Assembly (NCBI GenBank): GCA_964057225.1 | Contig: CAXKVF010000076.1 | Location: 248,001 to 312,000 of the forward strand | Direction of reading: 5' to 3' | Length of the DNA stretch: 64,000 nucleotides | From: Auanema rhodensis | Lineage: Eukaryota > Nematoda > Chromadorea > Rhabditida > Rhabditidae | Notes under the pieces: generated by a model | What the model was told of the DNA's origin: nothing | The model's database searches: none | The model's input: the letters and a program-made list of their open reading frames with translations, nothing else | Made by a program: the position numbers and the translations under genes | In this document: piece after piece, positions 50,509-63,986 of the stretch | Position numbering within the stretch: position 1 is the first letter of the stretch | How the letters are laid out: each line of letters begins with the position of its first letter

Positions 50509-53500
50509 TCACGTAAATTTCAAAGTCATGGTTACCATGAACCAATATCAATAAAAATTTGTTTTTAGACTAATATGGACATGGGGAATCTAATTTTAAA
50601 AACCGCATCTCTTTATCTTTCACGTGAAGCGAGTTACATACCAAGTCCACATCACGTGTACATTTAATTAGCATAAATTAAAGTTCACGTAAATTTCAAA
50701 GTCATGGTTACCATGCACCAATATCAATAAAAATTTGTTTTTAGACTAATATGGACATGGGGAATCTAATTTTGAAAACCGCATCTCTTTATCTTTCACG
50801 TGAAGCGAGTTACATACCAAGTGCACATCACGTGTACATTTAATTAGCATAAATTAAAGTTCACGTAAATTTCAAAGTCATGGTTACCATGCACCAATAT
50901 CAATAAAAATTTGTTTTTAGACTAATATGGACATGGGGAATCTAATTTTGAAAACCGCATCTCTTCATCTTTCACGTGAAGCGAGTTACATACCAAGTGC
51001 ACATCAAGTGTACATTTAATTAGCATAAATTAAAGTTCACGTAAATTTCAAAGTCATGGTTACCATGCACCAATATCAATGAAAATTTGTTTTTAGACTA
51101 ATATGGACATGGGGAATCTAATTTTGAAAACCGCATCTCTTTATCTTTCACGTGAAGCAAGTTACATACCAAGTGCACATCACGTGTACATTTAATTAGC
51201 ATAAATTAAAGTTCACGTAAATTTCAAAGTCATGGTTACCATGCACCAATATCAATAAAAATTTGTTTTTAGACTAATATAGACATGGGGAATCTAATTT
51301 TGAAAACCGCATCTCTTTATCTTTCACGTGAAGCGAGTTACATACCAAGTGCACATCACGTGTACATTTAATTAGCATAAATTAAAGTTCACGTAAATTT
51401 CAAAGTCATGGTTACCATGAAGCAATATCAATAAAAATTTGTTTTTAGACTAATATGGACATGGGGAATCTAATTTTGAAAACCGCATCTCTTTATCTTT
51501 CACGTGAAGCGAGTTACATACCAAGTGCACATCACGTGTACATTTAATTAGCATAAATTAAAGTTCACGTAAATTTCAAAGTCATGGTTACCATGAACCA
51601 ATATCAATAAAAATTTGTTTTTAGACTAATATGGACATGGGGAATCTAATTTTGAAAACCGCATCTCTTTATCTTTCACGTGAAGCGAGTTACATACCAA
51701 GTGCACATCACGTGTACATTTAATTAGCATAAATTAAAGTTCACGTAAATTTCAAAGTCATGGTTACCATGCACCAATATCAATAAAAATTTGTTTTTAG
51801 ACTAATATGGACATGGGGAATCTAATTTTGAAAACCGCATCTCTTTATCTTTCACGTGAAGCGAGTTACATACCAAGTGCACATCACGTGTACATTTAAT
51901 TAGCATAAATTAAAGTTCACGTAAATTTCAAAGTCATGGTTACCATGCACCAATATCAATAAAAATTTGTTTTTAGACTAATATGGACATGGGGAATCTA
52001 ATTTTGAAAACCGCATCTCTTCATCTTTCACGTGAAGCGAGTTACATACCAAGTGCACATCAAGTGTACATTCAATTAGCATAAATTAAAGTTCACGTAA
52101 ATTTCAAAGTCATGGTTACCATGCACCAATATCAATAAAAATTTGTTTTTAGACTAATATGGACATGGGGAATCTAATTTTGAAAACTGCATCTCTTTAT
52201 CTTTCACGTGAAGCGAGTTACATACCAAGTGCACATCACGTGTACATTTAATTAGCATAAATTAAAGTTCACGTAAATTTCAAAGTCATGGTTACCATGC
52301 ACCAATATCAATAAAAATTTGTTTTTAGACTAATATGGACATGGGGAATCTAATTTTGAAAACTGCATCTCTTCATCTTTCACGTGAAGCGAGTTACATA
52401 CCAAGTGCACATCAAGTGTACATTTAATTAGCATAAATTAAAATTCACGTAAATTTCAAAGTCATGGTTACCATGCACCAATATCAATAAAAATTCGTTT
52501 TTAGACTAATATGGACATGGGGAATCTAATTTTGAAAACCGCATCTCTTTATCTTTCACGTGAAGCGAGTTACATACCAAGTGCACATCACGTGTACATT
52601 TAATTAGCATAAATTAAAGTTCACGTAAATTTCAAAGTCATGGTTACCATGAACCAATATCAATAAAAATTTGTTTTTAGACTAATATGGACATGGGGAA
52701 TCTAATTTTGAAAACCGCATCTCTTTATCTTTCACGTGAAGCGAGTTACATACCAAGTGCACATCACGTGTACATTTAATTAGCATAAATTAAAGTTCAC
52801 GTAAATTTCAAAGTCATGGTTACCATGCACCAATATCAATAAAAATTTGTTTTTAGACTAATATGGAAATGGGGAATCTAATTTTGAAAACCGCATCTCT
52901 TTATCTTTCACGTGAAGCGAGTTACATACCAAGTGCACATCACGTGTACATTCAATTAGCATAAATTAAAGTTCACGTAAATTTCAAAGTCATGGTTACC
53001 ATGAACCAATATCAATAAAAATTTGTTTTTAGACTAATATGGACGTGGGGAATCTAATTTTGAAAACCGCATCTCTTTATCTTTCACGTGAAGCGAGTTA
53101 CATACCAAGTGCACATCACGTGTACATTTAATTAGCATAAATTAAAGTTCACGTAAATTTCAAAGTCATGGTTACCATGCACCAATATCAATAAAAATTT
53201 GTTTTTAGACTAATATGGACATGGGGAATCTAATTTTGAAAACCGCATCTCTTTATCTTTCACGTGAAGCGAGTTACATACCAAGTGCACATCACGTGTA
53301 CATTTAATTAGCATAAATTAAAGTTCACGTAAATTTCAAAGTCATGGTTACCATGAAGCAATATCAATAAAAATTTGTTTTTAGACTAATATGGAAATGG
53401 GGAATCTAATTTTGAAAACCGCATCTCTTTATCTTTCACGTGAAGCGAGTTACATACCAAGTGCACATCACGTGTACATTCAATTAGCATAAATTAAAGT

Positions 53501-54204
53501 TCACGTAAATTTCAAAGTCATGGTTACCATGAACCAATATCAATAAAAATTTGTTTTTAGACTAATATGGACATGGGGAATCTAATTTTGAAAACCGCAT
53601 CTCTTTATCTTTCACGTGAAGCGAGTTACATACCAAGTGCACATCACGTGTACATTTAATTAGCATAAATTAAAGTTCACGTAAATTTCAAAGTCATGGT
53701 TACCATGCACCAATATCAATAAAAATTTGTTTTTAGACTAATATGGACATGGGGAATCTAATTTTGAAAACCGCATCTCTTTATCTTTCACGTGAAGCGA
53801 GTTACATACCAAGTGCACATCAAGTGTACATTTAATTAGCATAAATTAAAGTTCACGTAAATTTCAAAGTCATGGTTACCATGAACCAATATCAATAAAA
53901 ATTTGTTTTTAGACTAATATGGACATGGGGAATCTAATTTTGAAAACCGCATCTCTTCATCTTTCACGTGAAGCGAGTTACATACCAAGTGCACATCACG
54001 TGTACATTTAATTAGCATAAATTAAAGTTCACGTAAATTTCAAAGTCATGGTTACCATGAAGCAATATCAATAAAAATTTGTTTTTAGACTGATATGGAA
54101 ATGGGGAATCTAATTTTGAAAACCGCATCTCTTTATCTTTCACGTGAAGCGAGTTACATACCAAGTGCACATCACGTGTACATTTAATTAGCATAAATTA
54201 AAGT
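50509..54204 (+). repeat. Transition into the divergent eastern domain, 21 monomers
   Basis: GGGAAAT, A175 and AAGTCC disappear here (last AAGTCC at 50647; a last A175 near 52442). New alleles appear: ATGAAAATT (51081), ATAGACATGG (near 51281), AAAACTGC (C96T at a CpG, near 52187 and 52364), C157 (CATTCAAT, from about 52072), A72 (GGAAATGG, from about 52867) and GGACGTGG (near 53044). No full HOR unit is recognisable. The only ORF of note (54012-54194, minus) is a stop-loss artefact. Confidence 0.75.
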
Positions 54205-54482
54205 TCACGTAAATTTCAAAGTCATGGTTACCATGCACCAATATCAATAAAAATTTGTTTTTAGACTAATATGGACATGGGGAATCTAATTTTGAAAACC
54301 GCATCTCTTTATCTTTCACGTGAAGCGAGTTACATACCAAGTGCACCAATAAAAATTTGTTTTTAGACTAATATGGAAATGGGGAATCTAATTTTGAAAA
54401 CCGCATCTCTTTATCTTTCACGTGAAGCGAGTTACATACCAAGTGCACATCACGTGTACATTCAATTAGCATAAATTAAAGT
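54205..54482 (+). repeat. Deletion junction: two monomers fused into 278 bp
   Basis: Phases 1-142 (54205-54346) are joined to phases 41-176 (54347-54482), removing 74 bp. This is the only indel larger than one base in the window. Read as one event, the junction has no microhomology. Alternatively, a 68-bp deletion between the two TGCAC copies (phases 138-142 and 30-34) followed by loss of six bases between the adjacent CAAT repeats (phases 35-38 and 41-44) gives the same product. The right piece carries A72 and C157, like the AAG monomers around it. Confidence 0.9.
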
Positions 54483-57474
54483 TCACGTAAATTTCAAAGT
54501 CATGGTTACCATGAACCAATATCAATAAAAATTTGTTTTTAGACTAATATGGACATGGGGAATCTAATTTTGAAAACCGCATCTCTTTATCTTTCACGTG
54601 AAGCGAGTTACATACCAAGTGCACATCACGTGTACATTTAATTAGCATAAATTAAAGTTCACGTAAATTTCAAAGTCATGGTTACCATGCACCAATATCA
54701 ATAAAAATTTGTTTTTAGACTAATATGGACATGGGGAATCTAATTTTGAAAACCGCATCTCTTTATCTTTCACGTGAAGCGAGTTACATACCAAGTGCAC
54801 ATCACGTGTACATTTAATTAGCATAAATTAAAGTTCACGTAAATTTCAAAGTCATGGTTACCATGAAGCAATATCAATAAAAATTTGTTTTTAGACTAAT
54901 ATGGATATGGGGAATCTAATTTTGAAAACCGCATCTCTTTATCTTTCACGTGAAGCGAGTTACATACCAAGTGCACATCACGTGTACATTTAATTAGCAT
55001 AAATTAAAGTTCACGTAAATTTCAAAGTCATGGTTACCATGAACCAATATCAATAAAAATTTGTTTTTAGACTAATATGGACATGGGGAATCTAATTTTG
55101 AAAACCGCATCTCTTTATCTTTCACGTGAAGCGAGTTACATACCAAGTGCACATCACGTGTACATTTAATTAGCATAAATTAAAGTTCACGTAAATTTCA
55201 AAGTCATGGTTACCATGCACCAATATCAATAAAAATTTGTTTTTAGACTAATATGGACATGGGGAATCTAATTTTGAAAACCGCATCTCTTTATCTTTCA
55301 CGTGAAGCGAGTTACATACCAAGTGCACATCAAGTGTACATTTAATTAGCATAAATTAAAGTTCACGTAAATTTCAAAGTCATGGTTACCATGAACCAAT
55401 ATCAATAAAAATTTGTTTTTAGACTAATATGGACATGGGGAATCTAATTTTGAAAACCGCATCTCTTTATCTTTCACGTGAAGCGAGTTACATACCAAGT
55501 GCACATCACGTGTACATTTAATTAGCATAAATTAAAGTTCACGTAAATTTCAAAGTCATGGTTACCATGCACCAATATCAATAAAAATTTGTTTTTAGAC
55601 TAATATGGACATGGAGAATCTAATTTTGAAAACCGCATCTCTTTATCTTTCACGTGAAGCGAGTTACATACCAAGTGCACATCACGTGTACATTTAATTA
55701 GCATAAATTAAAGTTCACGTAAATTTCAAAGTCATGGTTACCATGCACCAATATCAATAAAAATTTGTTTTTAGACTAATATGGACATGGGGAATCTAAT
55801 TTTGAAAACCGCATCTCTTTATCTTTCACGTGAAGCGAGTTACATACCAAGTGCACATCACGTGTACATTTAATTAGCATAAATTAAAGTTCACGTAAAT
55901 TTCAAAGTCATGGTTACCATGAAGCAATATCAATAAAAATTTGTTTTTAGACTAATATGGAAATGGGGAATCTAATTTTGAAAACCGCATCTCTTTATCT
56001 TTCACGTGAAGCGAGTTACATACCAAGTGCACATCACGTGTACATTCAATTAGCATAAATTAAAGTTCACGTAAATTTCAAAGTCATGGTTACCATGAAC
56101 CAATATCAATAAAAATTTGTTTTTAGACTAATATGGACATGGGGAATCTAATTTTGAAAACCGCATCTCTTTATCTTTCACGTGAAGCGAGTTACATACC
56201 AAGTGCACATCACGTGTACATTTAATTAGCATAAATTAAAGTTCACGTAAATTTCAAAGTCATGGTTACCATGCACCAATATCAATAAAAATTTGTTTTT
56301 AGACTAATATGGACATGGGGAATCTAATTTTGAAAACCGCATCTCTTTATCTTTCACGTGAAGCGAGTTACATACCAAGTGCACATCACGTGTACATTTA
56401 ATTAGCATAAATTAAAGTTCACGTAAATTTCAAAGTCATGGTTACCATGAAGCAATATCAATAAAAATTTGTTTTTAGACTAATATGGAAATGGGGAATC
56501 TAATTTTGAAAACCGCATCTCTTTATCTTTCACGTGAAGCGAGTTACATACCAAGTGCACATCACGTGTACATTCAATTAGCATAAATTAAAGTTCACGT
56601 AAATTTCAAAGTCATGGTTACCATGAACCAATATCAATAAAAATTTGTTTTTAGACTAATATGGACATGGGGAATCTAATTTTGAAAACCGCATCTCTTT
56701 ATCTTTCACGTGAAGCGAGTTACATACCAAGTGCACATCACGTGTACATTTAATTAGCATAAATTAAAGTTCACGTAAATTTCAAAGTCATGGTTACCAT
56801 GCACCAATATCAATAAAAATTTGTTTTTAGACTAATATGGACATGGGGAATCTAATTTTGAAAACCGCATCTCTTTATCTTTCACGTGAAGCGAGTTACA
56901 TACCAAGTGCACATCAAGTGTACATTTAATTAGCATAAATTAAAGTTCACGTAAATTTCAAAGTCATGGTTACCATGAACCAATATCAATAAAAATTTGT
57001 TTTTAGACTAATATGGACATGGGGAATCTAATTTTGAAAACCGCATCTCTTTATCTTTCACGTGAAGCGAGTTACATACCAAGTGCACATCACGTGTACA
57101 TTTAATTAGCATAAATTAAAGTTCACGTAAATTTCAAAGTCATGGTTACCATGCACCAATATCAATAAAAATTTGTTTTTAGACTAATATGGACATGGGG
57201 AATCTAATTTTGAAAACCGCATCTCTTTATCTTTCACGTGAAGCGAGTTACATACCAAGTGCACATCACGTGTACATTTAATTAGCATAAATTAAAGTTC
57301 ACGTAAATTTCAAAGTCATGGTTACCATGCACCAATATCAATAAAAATTTGTTTTTAGACTAATATGGACATGGGGAATCTAATTTTGAAAACCGCATCT
57401 CTTTATCTTTCACGTGAAGCGAGTTACATACCAAGTGCACATCACGTGTACATTTAATTAGCATAAATTAAAGT
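54483..57474 (+). repeat. Eastern-domain monomers, 17 units
   Basis: Mixed AAC, CAC and AAG monomers. AAG usually carries A72 (GGAAATGG) with C157, in the recurring order AAG/A72/C157; AAC; CAC (55891, 56419). Private changes include GGATATGG near 54905 and GGAGAATC near 55614. The A147 allele appears in a few. The register is exact throughout. Confidence 0.75.
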
Positions 57475-58706
57475 TCACGTAAATTTCAAAGTCATGGTTA
57501 CCATGCACCAATATCAATAAAAATTTGTTTTTAGACTAATATGGACATGGGGAATCTAATTTTGAAAACCGCATCTCTTTATCTTTCACGTGAAGCGAGT
57601 TACATACCAAGTGCACATCACGTGTACATTCAATTAGCATAAATTAAAGTTCACGTAAATTTCAAAGTCATGGTTACCATGAAGCAATATCAATAAAAAT
57701 TTGTTTTTAGACTAATATGGAAATGGGGAATCTAATTTTGAAAACCGCATCTCTTTATCTTTCACGTGAAGCGAGTTACATACCAAGTGCACATCACGTG
57801 TACATTCAATTAGCATAAATTAAAGTTCACGTAAATTTCAAAGTCATGGTTACCATGAACCAATATCAATAAAAATTTGTTTTTAGACTAATATGGACAT
57901 GGGGAATCTAATTTTGAAAACCGCATCTCTTTATCTTTCACGTGAAGCGAGTTACATACCAAATGCACATCACGTGTACATTTAATTAGCATAAATTAAA
58001 GTTCACGTAAATTTCAAAGTCATGGTTACCATGCACCAATATCAATAAAAATTTGTTTTTAGACTAATATGGACATGGGGAATCTAATTTTGAAAACCGC
58101 ATCTCTTTATTTTTCACGTGAAGCGAGTTACATACCAAGTGCACATCAAGTGTACATTTAATTAGCATAAATTAAAGTTCACGTAAATTTCAAAGTCATG
58201 GTTACCATGCACCAATATCAATAAAAATTTGTTTTTAGACTAATATGGACATGGGGAATCTAATTTTGAAAACCGCATCTCTTTATCTTTCACGTGAAGC
58301 GAGTTACATACCAAGTGCACATCACGTGTACATTTAATTAGCATAAATTAAAGTTCACGTAAATTTCAAAGTCATGGTTACCATGAACCAATATCAATAA
58401 AAATTTGTTTTTAGACTAATATGGACATGGGGAATCTAATTTTGAAAATCGCATCTCTTCATCTTTCACGTGAAGCGAGTTACATACCAAGTGCACATCA
58501 CGTGTACATTTAATTAGCATAAATTAAAGTTCACGTAAATTTCAAAGTCATGGTTACCATGCACCAATATCAATAAAAATTTGTTTTTAGACTAATATGG
58601 ACATGGGGAATCTAATTTTGAAAACCGCATCTCTTTATCTTTCACGTGAAGCGAGTTACATACCAAGTGCACATCACGTGTACATTTAATTAGCATAAAT
58701 TAAAGT
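57475..58706 (+). repeat. 7-monomer block, copy 1 (partner 61171-62402)
   Basis: CAC/C157; AAG/A72/C157; AAC with CCAAATGC; CAC/A147; CAC; AAC/C106 with AAAATCGC; CAC. The two rare changes CCAAATGC and AAAATCGC recur 3696 bp (21 periods) downstream in the same order. A private TATTTTTCAC lies near 58110. Confidence 0.8.
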
Positions 58707-59058
58707 TCACGTAAATTTCAAAGCCATGGTTACCATGAACCAATATCAATAAAAATTTGTTTTTAGACTAATATGGACATGGGGAATCTAATTTTGAAAA
58801 CCGCATCTCTTTATCTTTCACGTGAAGCGAGTTACATACCAAGGGCACATCACGTGTACATTTAATTAGTATAAATTAAAGTTCACGTAAATTTCAAAGT
58901 CATGGTTACCATGCACCAATATCAATAAAAATTCGTTTTTAGACTAATATGGACATGGGGAATCTAATTTTGAAAACCGCATCTCTTTATCTTTCACGTG
59001 AAGCGAGTTACATACCAAGGGCACATCACGTGTACATTTAATTAGTATAAATTAAAGT
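58707..59058 (+). repeat. Two adjacent monomers sharing two rare changes
   Basis: Both carry AAGGGCAC (T138G, which breaks the GTGCAC palindrome) and ATTAGTATAA (C164T), changes I saw nowhere else. The first is AAC with AAGCCATGG, the second CAC with ATTCGTTT. Shared 3' halves with different 5' halves suggest conversion or a half-monomer-shifted duplication. Confidence 0.7.
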
Positions 59059-59586
59059 TCACGTAAATTTCAAAGTCATGGTTACCATGCACCAATATCA
59101 ATAAAAATTTGTTTTTAGACTAATATGGACATGGGGAATCTAATTTTGAAAACCGCATCTCTTTATCTTTCACGTGAAGCGAGTTACATACCAAGTGCAC
59201 ATCACGTGTACATTTAATTAGCATAAATTAAAGTTCACGTAAATTTCAAAGTCATGGTTACCATGAACCAATATTAATTAAAATTTGTTTTTAGACTAAT
59301 ATGGACATGGGCAATCTAATTTTGAAAACCGCATCTCTTTATCTTTCACGTGAAGCGAGTTACATACCAAGTGCACATCACGTGTACATTTAATTAGCAT
59401 AAATTAAAGTTCACGTAAATTTCAAAGTCACGGTTACCATGCACCAATATCAATAAAAATTTGTTTTTAGACTAATATGGACATGGGGAATCTAATTTTG
59501 AAAACCGTATCTCTTTATCTTTCACGTGAAGCGAGTTACATACCAAGTGCACATCACGTGTACATTTAATTAGCATAAATTAAAGT
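59059..59586 (+). repeat. Three monomers with private changes
   Basis: CAC; AAC with ATTAATTAAA and GGGC; CAC with TCACGGTT (near 59430) and ACCGTAT (near 59508). No unique sequence. Confidence 0.65.
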
Positions 59587-60642
59587 TCACGTAAATTTCA
59601 AAGTCATGGTTACCATGAACCAATATCAATAACAATTTGTTTTTAGACTAATATGGACATGGGCAATCTAATTTTGAAAACCGCATCTCTTTATCTTTCA
59701 CGTGAAGCGAGTTACATACCAAGTGCACATCACGTGTACATTTAATTAGCATAAATTAAAGTTCACGTAAATTTCAAAGTCATGGTTACCATGCACCAAT
59801 ATCAATAAAAATTTGTTTTTAGACTAATATGGACATGGGGAATCTAATTTTGAAAACCGCATCTCTTCATCTTTCACGTGAAGCGAGTTACATACCAAGT
59901 GCACATCACGTGTACATTTAATTAGCATAAATTAAAGTTCACGTAAATTTCAAAGTCATGGTTACCATGAACCAATATCAATAACAATTTGTTTTTAGAC
60001 TAATATGGACATGGGCAATCTAATTTTGAAAACCGCATCTCTTTATCTTTCACGTGAAGCGAGTTACATACCAAGTGCACATCACGTGTACATTTAATTA
60101 GCATAAATTAAAGTTCACGTAAATTTCAAAGTCATGGTTACCATGAACCAATATCAATAAAAATTTGTTTTTAGACTAATATGGACATGGGGAATCTAAT
60201 TTTGAAAACCGCATCTCTTCATCTTTCACGTGAAGCGAGTTACATACCAAGTGCACATCACGTGTACATTTAATTAGCATAAATTAAAGTTCACGTAAAT
60301 TTCAAAGTCATGGTTACCATGAACCAATATCAATAACAATTTGTTTTTAGACTAATATGGACATGGGCAATCTAATTTTGAAAACCGCATCTTTTTATCT
60401 TTCACGTGAAGCGAGTTACATACCAAGTGCACATCACGTGTACATTTAATTAGCATAAATTAAAGTTCACGTAAATTTCAAAGTCATGGTTACCATGAAC
60501 CAATATGTATAAAAATTTGTTTTTAGACTAATATGGACATGGGGAATCTAATTTTGAAAACCGCATCTCTTCATCTTTCACGTGAAGCGAGTTACATACC
60601 AAGTGCACATCACGTGTACATTTAATTAGCATAAATTAAAGT
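59587..60642 (+). repeat. Alternating dimer run, three 352-bp units
   Basis: Odd members are AAC with AACAATTT (C47) and GGGC; even members are C106 monomers. Units start at 59587, 59939 and 60291. In the second and third units the even member has become AAC rather than CAC. The third has CTTTTTAT in its odd member and ATATGTAT in its even member. Confidence 0.8.
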
Positions 60643-61170
60643 TCACGTAAATTTCAAAGTCATGGTTACCATGCACCAATATCAATAAAAATTTGTTTTT
60701 AGACTAATATGGACATGGGGAATCTAATTTTGAAAACCGCATCTCTTTATCTTTCACGTGAAGCGAGTTACATACCAAGTGCACATCACGTGTACATTTA
60801 ATTAGCATAAATTAAAGTTCACGTAAATTTCAAAGTCATGGTTACCATGAAGCAATATCAATAAAAATTTGTTTTTAGACTAATATGGACATGGGGAATC
60901 TAATTTTGAAAACCGCATCTCTTTATCTTTCACGTGAAGCGAGTTACATACCAAGTGCACATCACGTGTACATTCAATTAGCATAAATTAAAGTTCACGT
61001 AAATTTCAAAGTCATGGTTACCATGAACCAATATCAATAAAAATTTGTTTTTAGACTAATATGGACATGGGGAATCTAATTTTGAAAACCGCATCTCTTT
61101 ATCTTTCACGTGAAGCGAGTTACATACCAAGTGCACATCACGTGTACATTTAATTAGCATAAATTAAAGT
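60643..61170 (+). repeat. Three monomers between repeats
   Basis: CAC; AAG/C157 (without A72); AAC. They join the dimer run to the 7-monomer block copy 2. Confidence 0.65.
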
Positions 61171-62402
61171 TCACGTAAATTTCAAAGTCATGGTTACCAT
61201 GCACCAATATCAATAAAAATTTGTTTTTAGACTAATATGGACATGGGGAATCTAATTTTGAAAACCGCATCTCTTTATCTTTCACGTGAAGCGAGTTACA
61301 TACCAAGTGCACATCACGTGTACATTCAATTAGCATAAATTAAAGTTCACGTAAATTTCAAAGTCATGGTTACCATGAAGCAATATCAATAAAAATTTGT
61401 TTTTAGACTAATATGGAAATGGGGAATCTAATTTTGAAAACCGCATCTCTTTATCTTTCACGTGAAGCGAGTTACATACCAAGTGCACATCACGTGTACA
61501 TTCAATTAGCATAAATTAAAGTTCACGTAAATTTCAAAGTCATGGTTACCATGAACCAATATCAATAAAAATTTGTTTTTAGACTAATATGGACATGGGG
61601 AATCTAATTTTGAAAACCGCATCTCTTTATCTTTCACGTGAAGCGAGTTACATACCAAATGCACATCACGTGTACATTTAATTAGCATAAATTAAAGTTC
61701 ACGTAAATTTCAAAGTCATGGTTACCATGCACCAATATCAATAAAAATTTGTTTTTAGACTAATATGGACATGGGGAATCTAATTTTGAAAACCGCATCT
61801 CTTTATCTTTCACGTGAAGCGAGTTACATACCAAGTGCACATCAAGTGTACATTCAATTAGCATAAATTAAAGTTCACGTAAATTTCAAAGTCATGGTTA
61901 CCATGCACCAATATCAATAAAAATTTGTTTTTAGACTAATATGGACATGGGGAATCTAATTTTGAAAACCGCATCTCTTTATCTTTCACGTGAAGCGAGT
62001 TACATACCAAGTGCACATCACGTGTACATTTAATTAGCATAAATTAAAGTTCACGTAAATTTCAAAGTCATGGTTACCATGAACCAATATCAATAAAAAT
62101 TTGTTTTTAGACTAATATGGACATGGGGAATCTAATTTTGAAAATCGCATCTCTTCATCTTTCACGTGAAGCGAGTTACATACCAAGTGCACATCACGTG
62201 TACATTTAATTAGCATAAATTAAAGTTCACGTAAATTTCAAAGTCATGGTTACCATGCACCAATATCAATAAAAATTTGTTTTTAGACTAATATGGACAT
62301 GGGGAATCTAATTTTGAAAACCGCATCTCTTTATCTTTCACGTGAAGCGAGTTACATACCAAGTGCACATCACGTGTACATTTAATTAGCATAAATTAAA
62401 GT
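61171..62402 (+). repeat. 7-monomer block, copy 2 (partner 57475-58706)
   Basis: Carries CCAAATGC and AAAATCGC in the same order as the partner. It differs in its fourth member, which has gained C157 and lacks the private TATTTTTCAC. Confidence 0.8.
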
Positions 62403-63986
62403 TCACGTAAATTTCAAAGTCATGGTTACCATGAAGCAATATCAATAAAAATTTGTTTTTAGACTAATATGGACATGGGGAATCTAATTTTGAAAACCGC
62501 ATCTCTTTATCTTTCACGTGAAGCGAGTTACATACCAAGTGCACATCACGTGTACATTTAATTAGCATAAATTAAAGTTCACGTAAATTTCAAAGTCATG
62601 GTTACCATGAACCAATATCAATAAAAATTTGTTTTTAGACTAATATGGACATGGGGAATCTAATTTTAAAAACCGCATCTCTTTATCTTTCACGTGAAGC
62701 GAGTTACATACCAAGTGCACATCACGTGTACATTTAATTAGCATAAATTAAAGTTCACGTAAATTTCAAAGTCATGGTTACCATGAACCAATATCAATAA
62801 CAATTTGTTTTTAGACTAATATGGACATGGGCAATCTAATTTTGAAAACCGCATCTTTTTATCTTTCACGTGAAGCGAGTTACATACCAAGTGCACATCA
62901 CGTGTACATTTAATTAGCATAAATTAAAGTTCACGTAAATTTCAAAGTCATGGTTACCATGAACCAATATGTATAAAAATTTGTTTTTAGACTAATATGG
63001 ACATGGGGAATCTAATTTTGAAAACCGCATCTCTTCATCTTTCACGTGAAGCGAGTTACATACCAAGTGCACATCACGTGTACATTCAATTAGCATAAAT
63101 TAAAGTTCACGTAAATTTCAAAGTCATGGTTACCATGAACCAATATCAATAAAAATTTGTTTTTAGACTAATATGGACATGGGGAATCTAATTTTGAAAA
63201 CCGCATCTCTTTATCTTTCACGTGAAGCGAGTTACATACCAAGTGCACATCACGTGTACATTTAATTAGCATAAATTAAAGTTCACGTAAATTTCAAAGT
63301 CATGGTTACCATGCACCAATATCAATAAAAATTTGTTTTTAGACTAATATGGACATGGGGAATCTAATTTTGAAAACCGCATCTCTTTATCTTTCACGTG
63401 AAGCGAGTTACATACCAAGTGCACATCACGTGTACATTCAATTAGCATAAATTAAAGTTCACGTAAATTTCAAAGTCATGGTTACCATGAAGCAATATCA
63501 ATAAAAATTTGTTTTTAGACTAATATGGAAATGGGGAATCTAATTTTGAAAACCGCATCTCTTTATCTTTCACGTGAAGCGAGTTACATACCAAGTGCAC
63601 ATCACGTGTACATTTAATTAGCATAAATTAAAGTTCACGTAAATTTCAAAGTCATGGTTACCATGAACCAATATCAATAAAAATTTGTTTTTAGACTAAT
63701 ATGGACATGGGGAATCTAATTTTGAAAACCGCATCTCTTTATCTTTCACGTGAAGCGAGTTACATACCAAGTGCACATCACGTGTACATTTAATTAGCAT
63801 AAATTAAAGTTCACGTAAATTTCAAAGTCATGGTTACCATGCACCAATATCAATAAAAATTTGTTTTTAGACTAATATGGACATGGGGAATCTAATTTTG
63901 AAAATCGCATCTCTTTATCTTTCACGTGAAGCGAGTTACATACCAAGTGCACATCAAGTGTACATTTAATTAGCATAAATTAAAGT
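62403..63986 (+). repeat. Nine monomers to the window edge
   Basis: AAG; AAC/A90 (the only A90 I noticed in the eastern domain); then 62755-63106 repeating the AACAATTT/CTTTTTAT and ATATGTAT dimer of 60291-60642 at 2464 bp (14 periods); then AAC; CAC/C157; AAG/A72; AAC; CAC with AAAATCGC and A147. Confidence 0.75.

Noticed and set aside
54012-54194. 60-codon minus-strand ORF as a gene
   Set aside because: It lies wholly within satellite sequence, exists only through one stop-removing substitution at 54092, has no partner in the other 363 monomers, and the 176-bp period rotates the reading frame.
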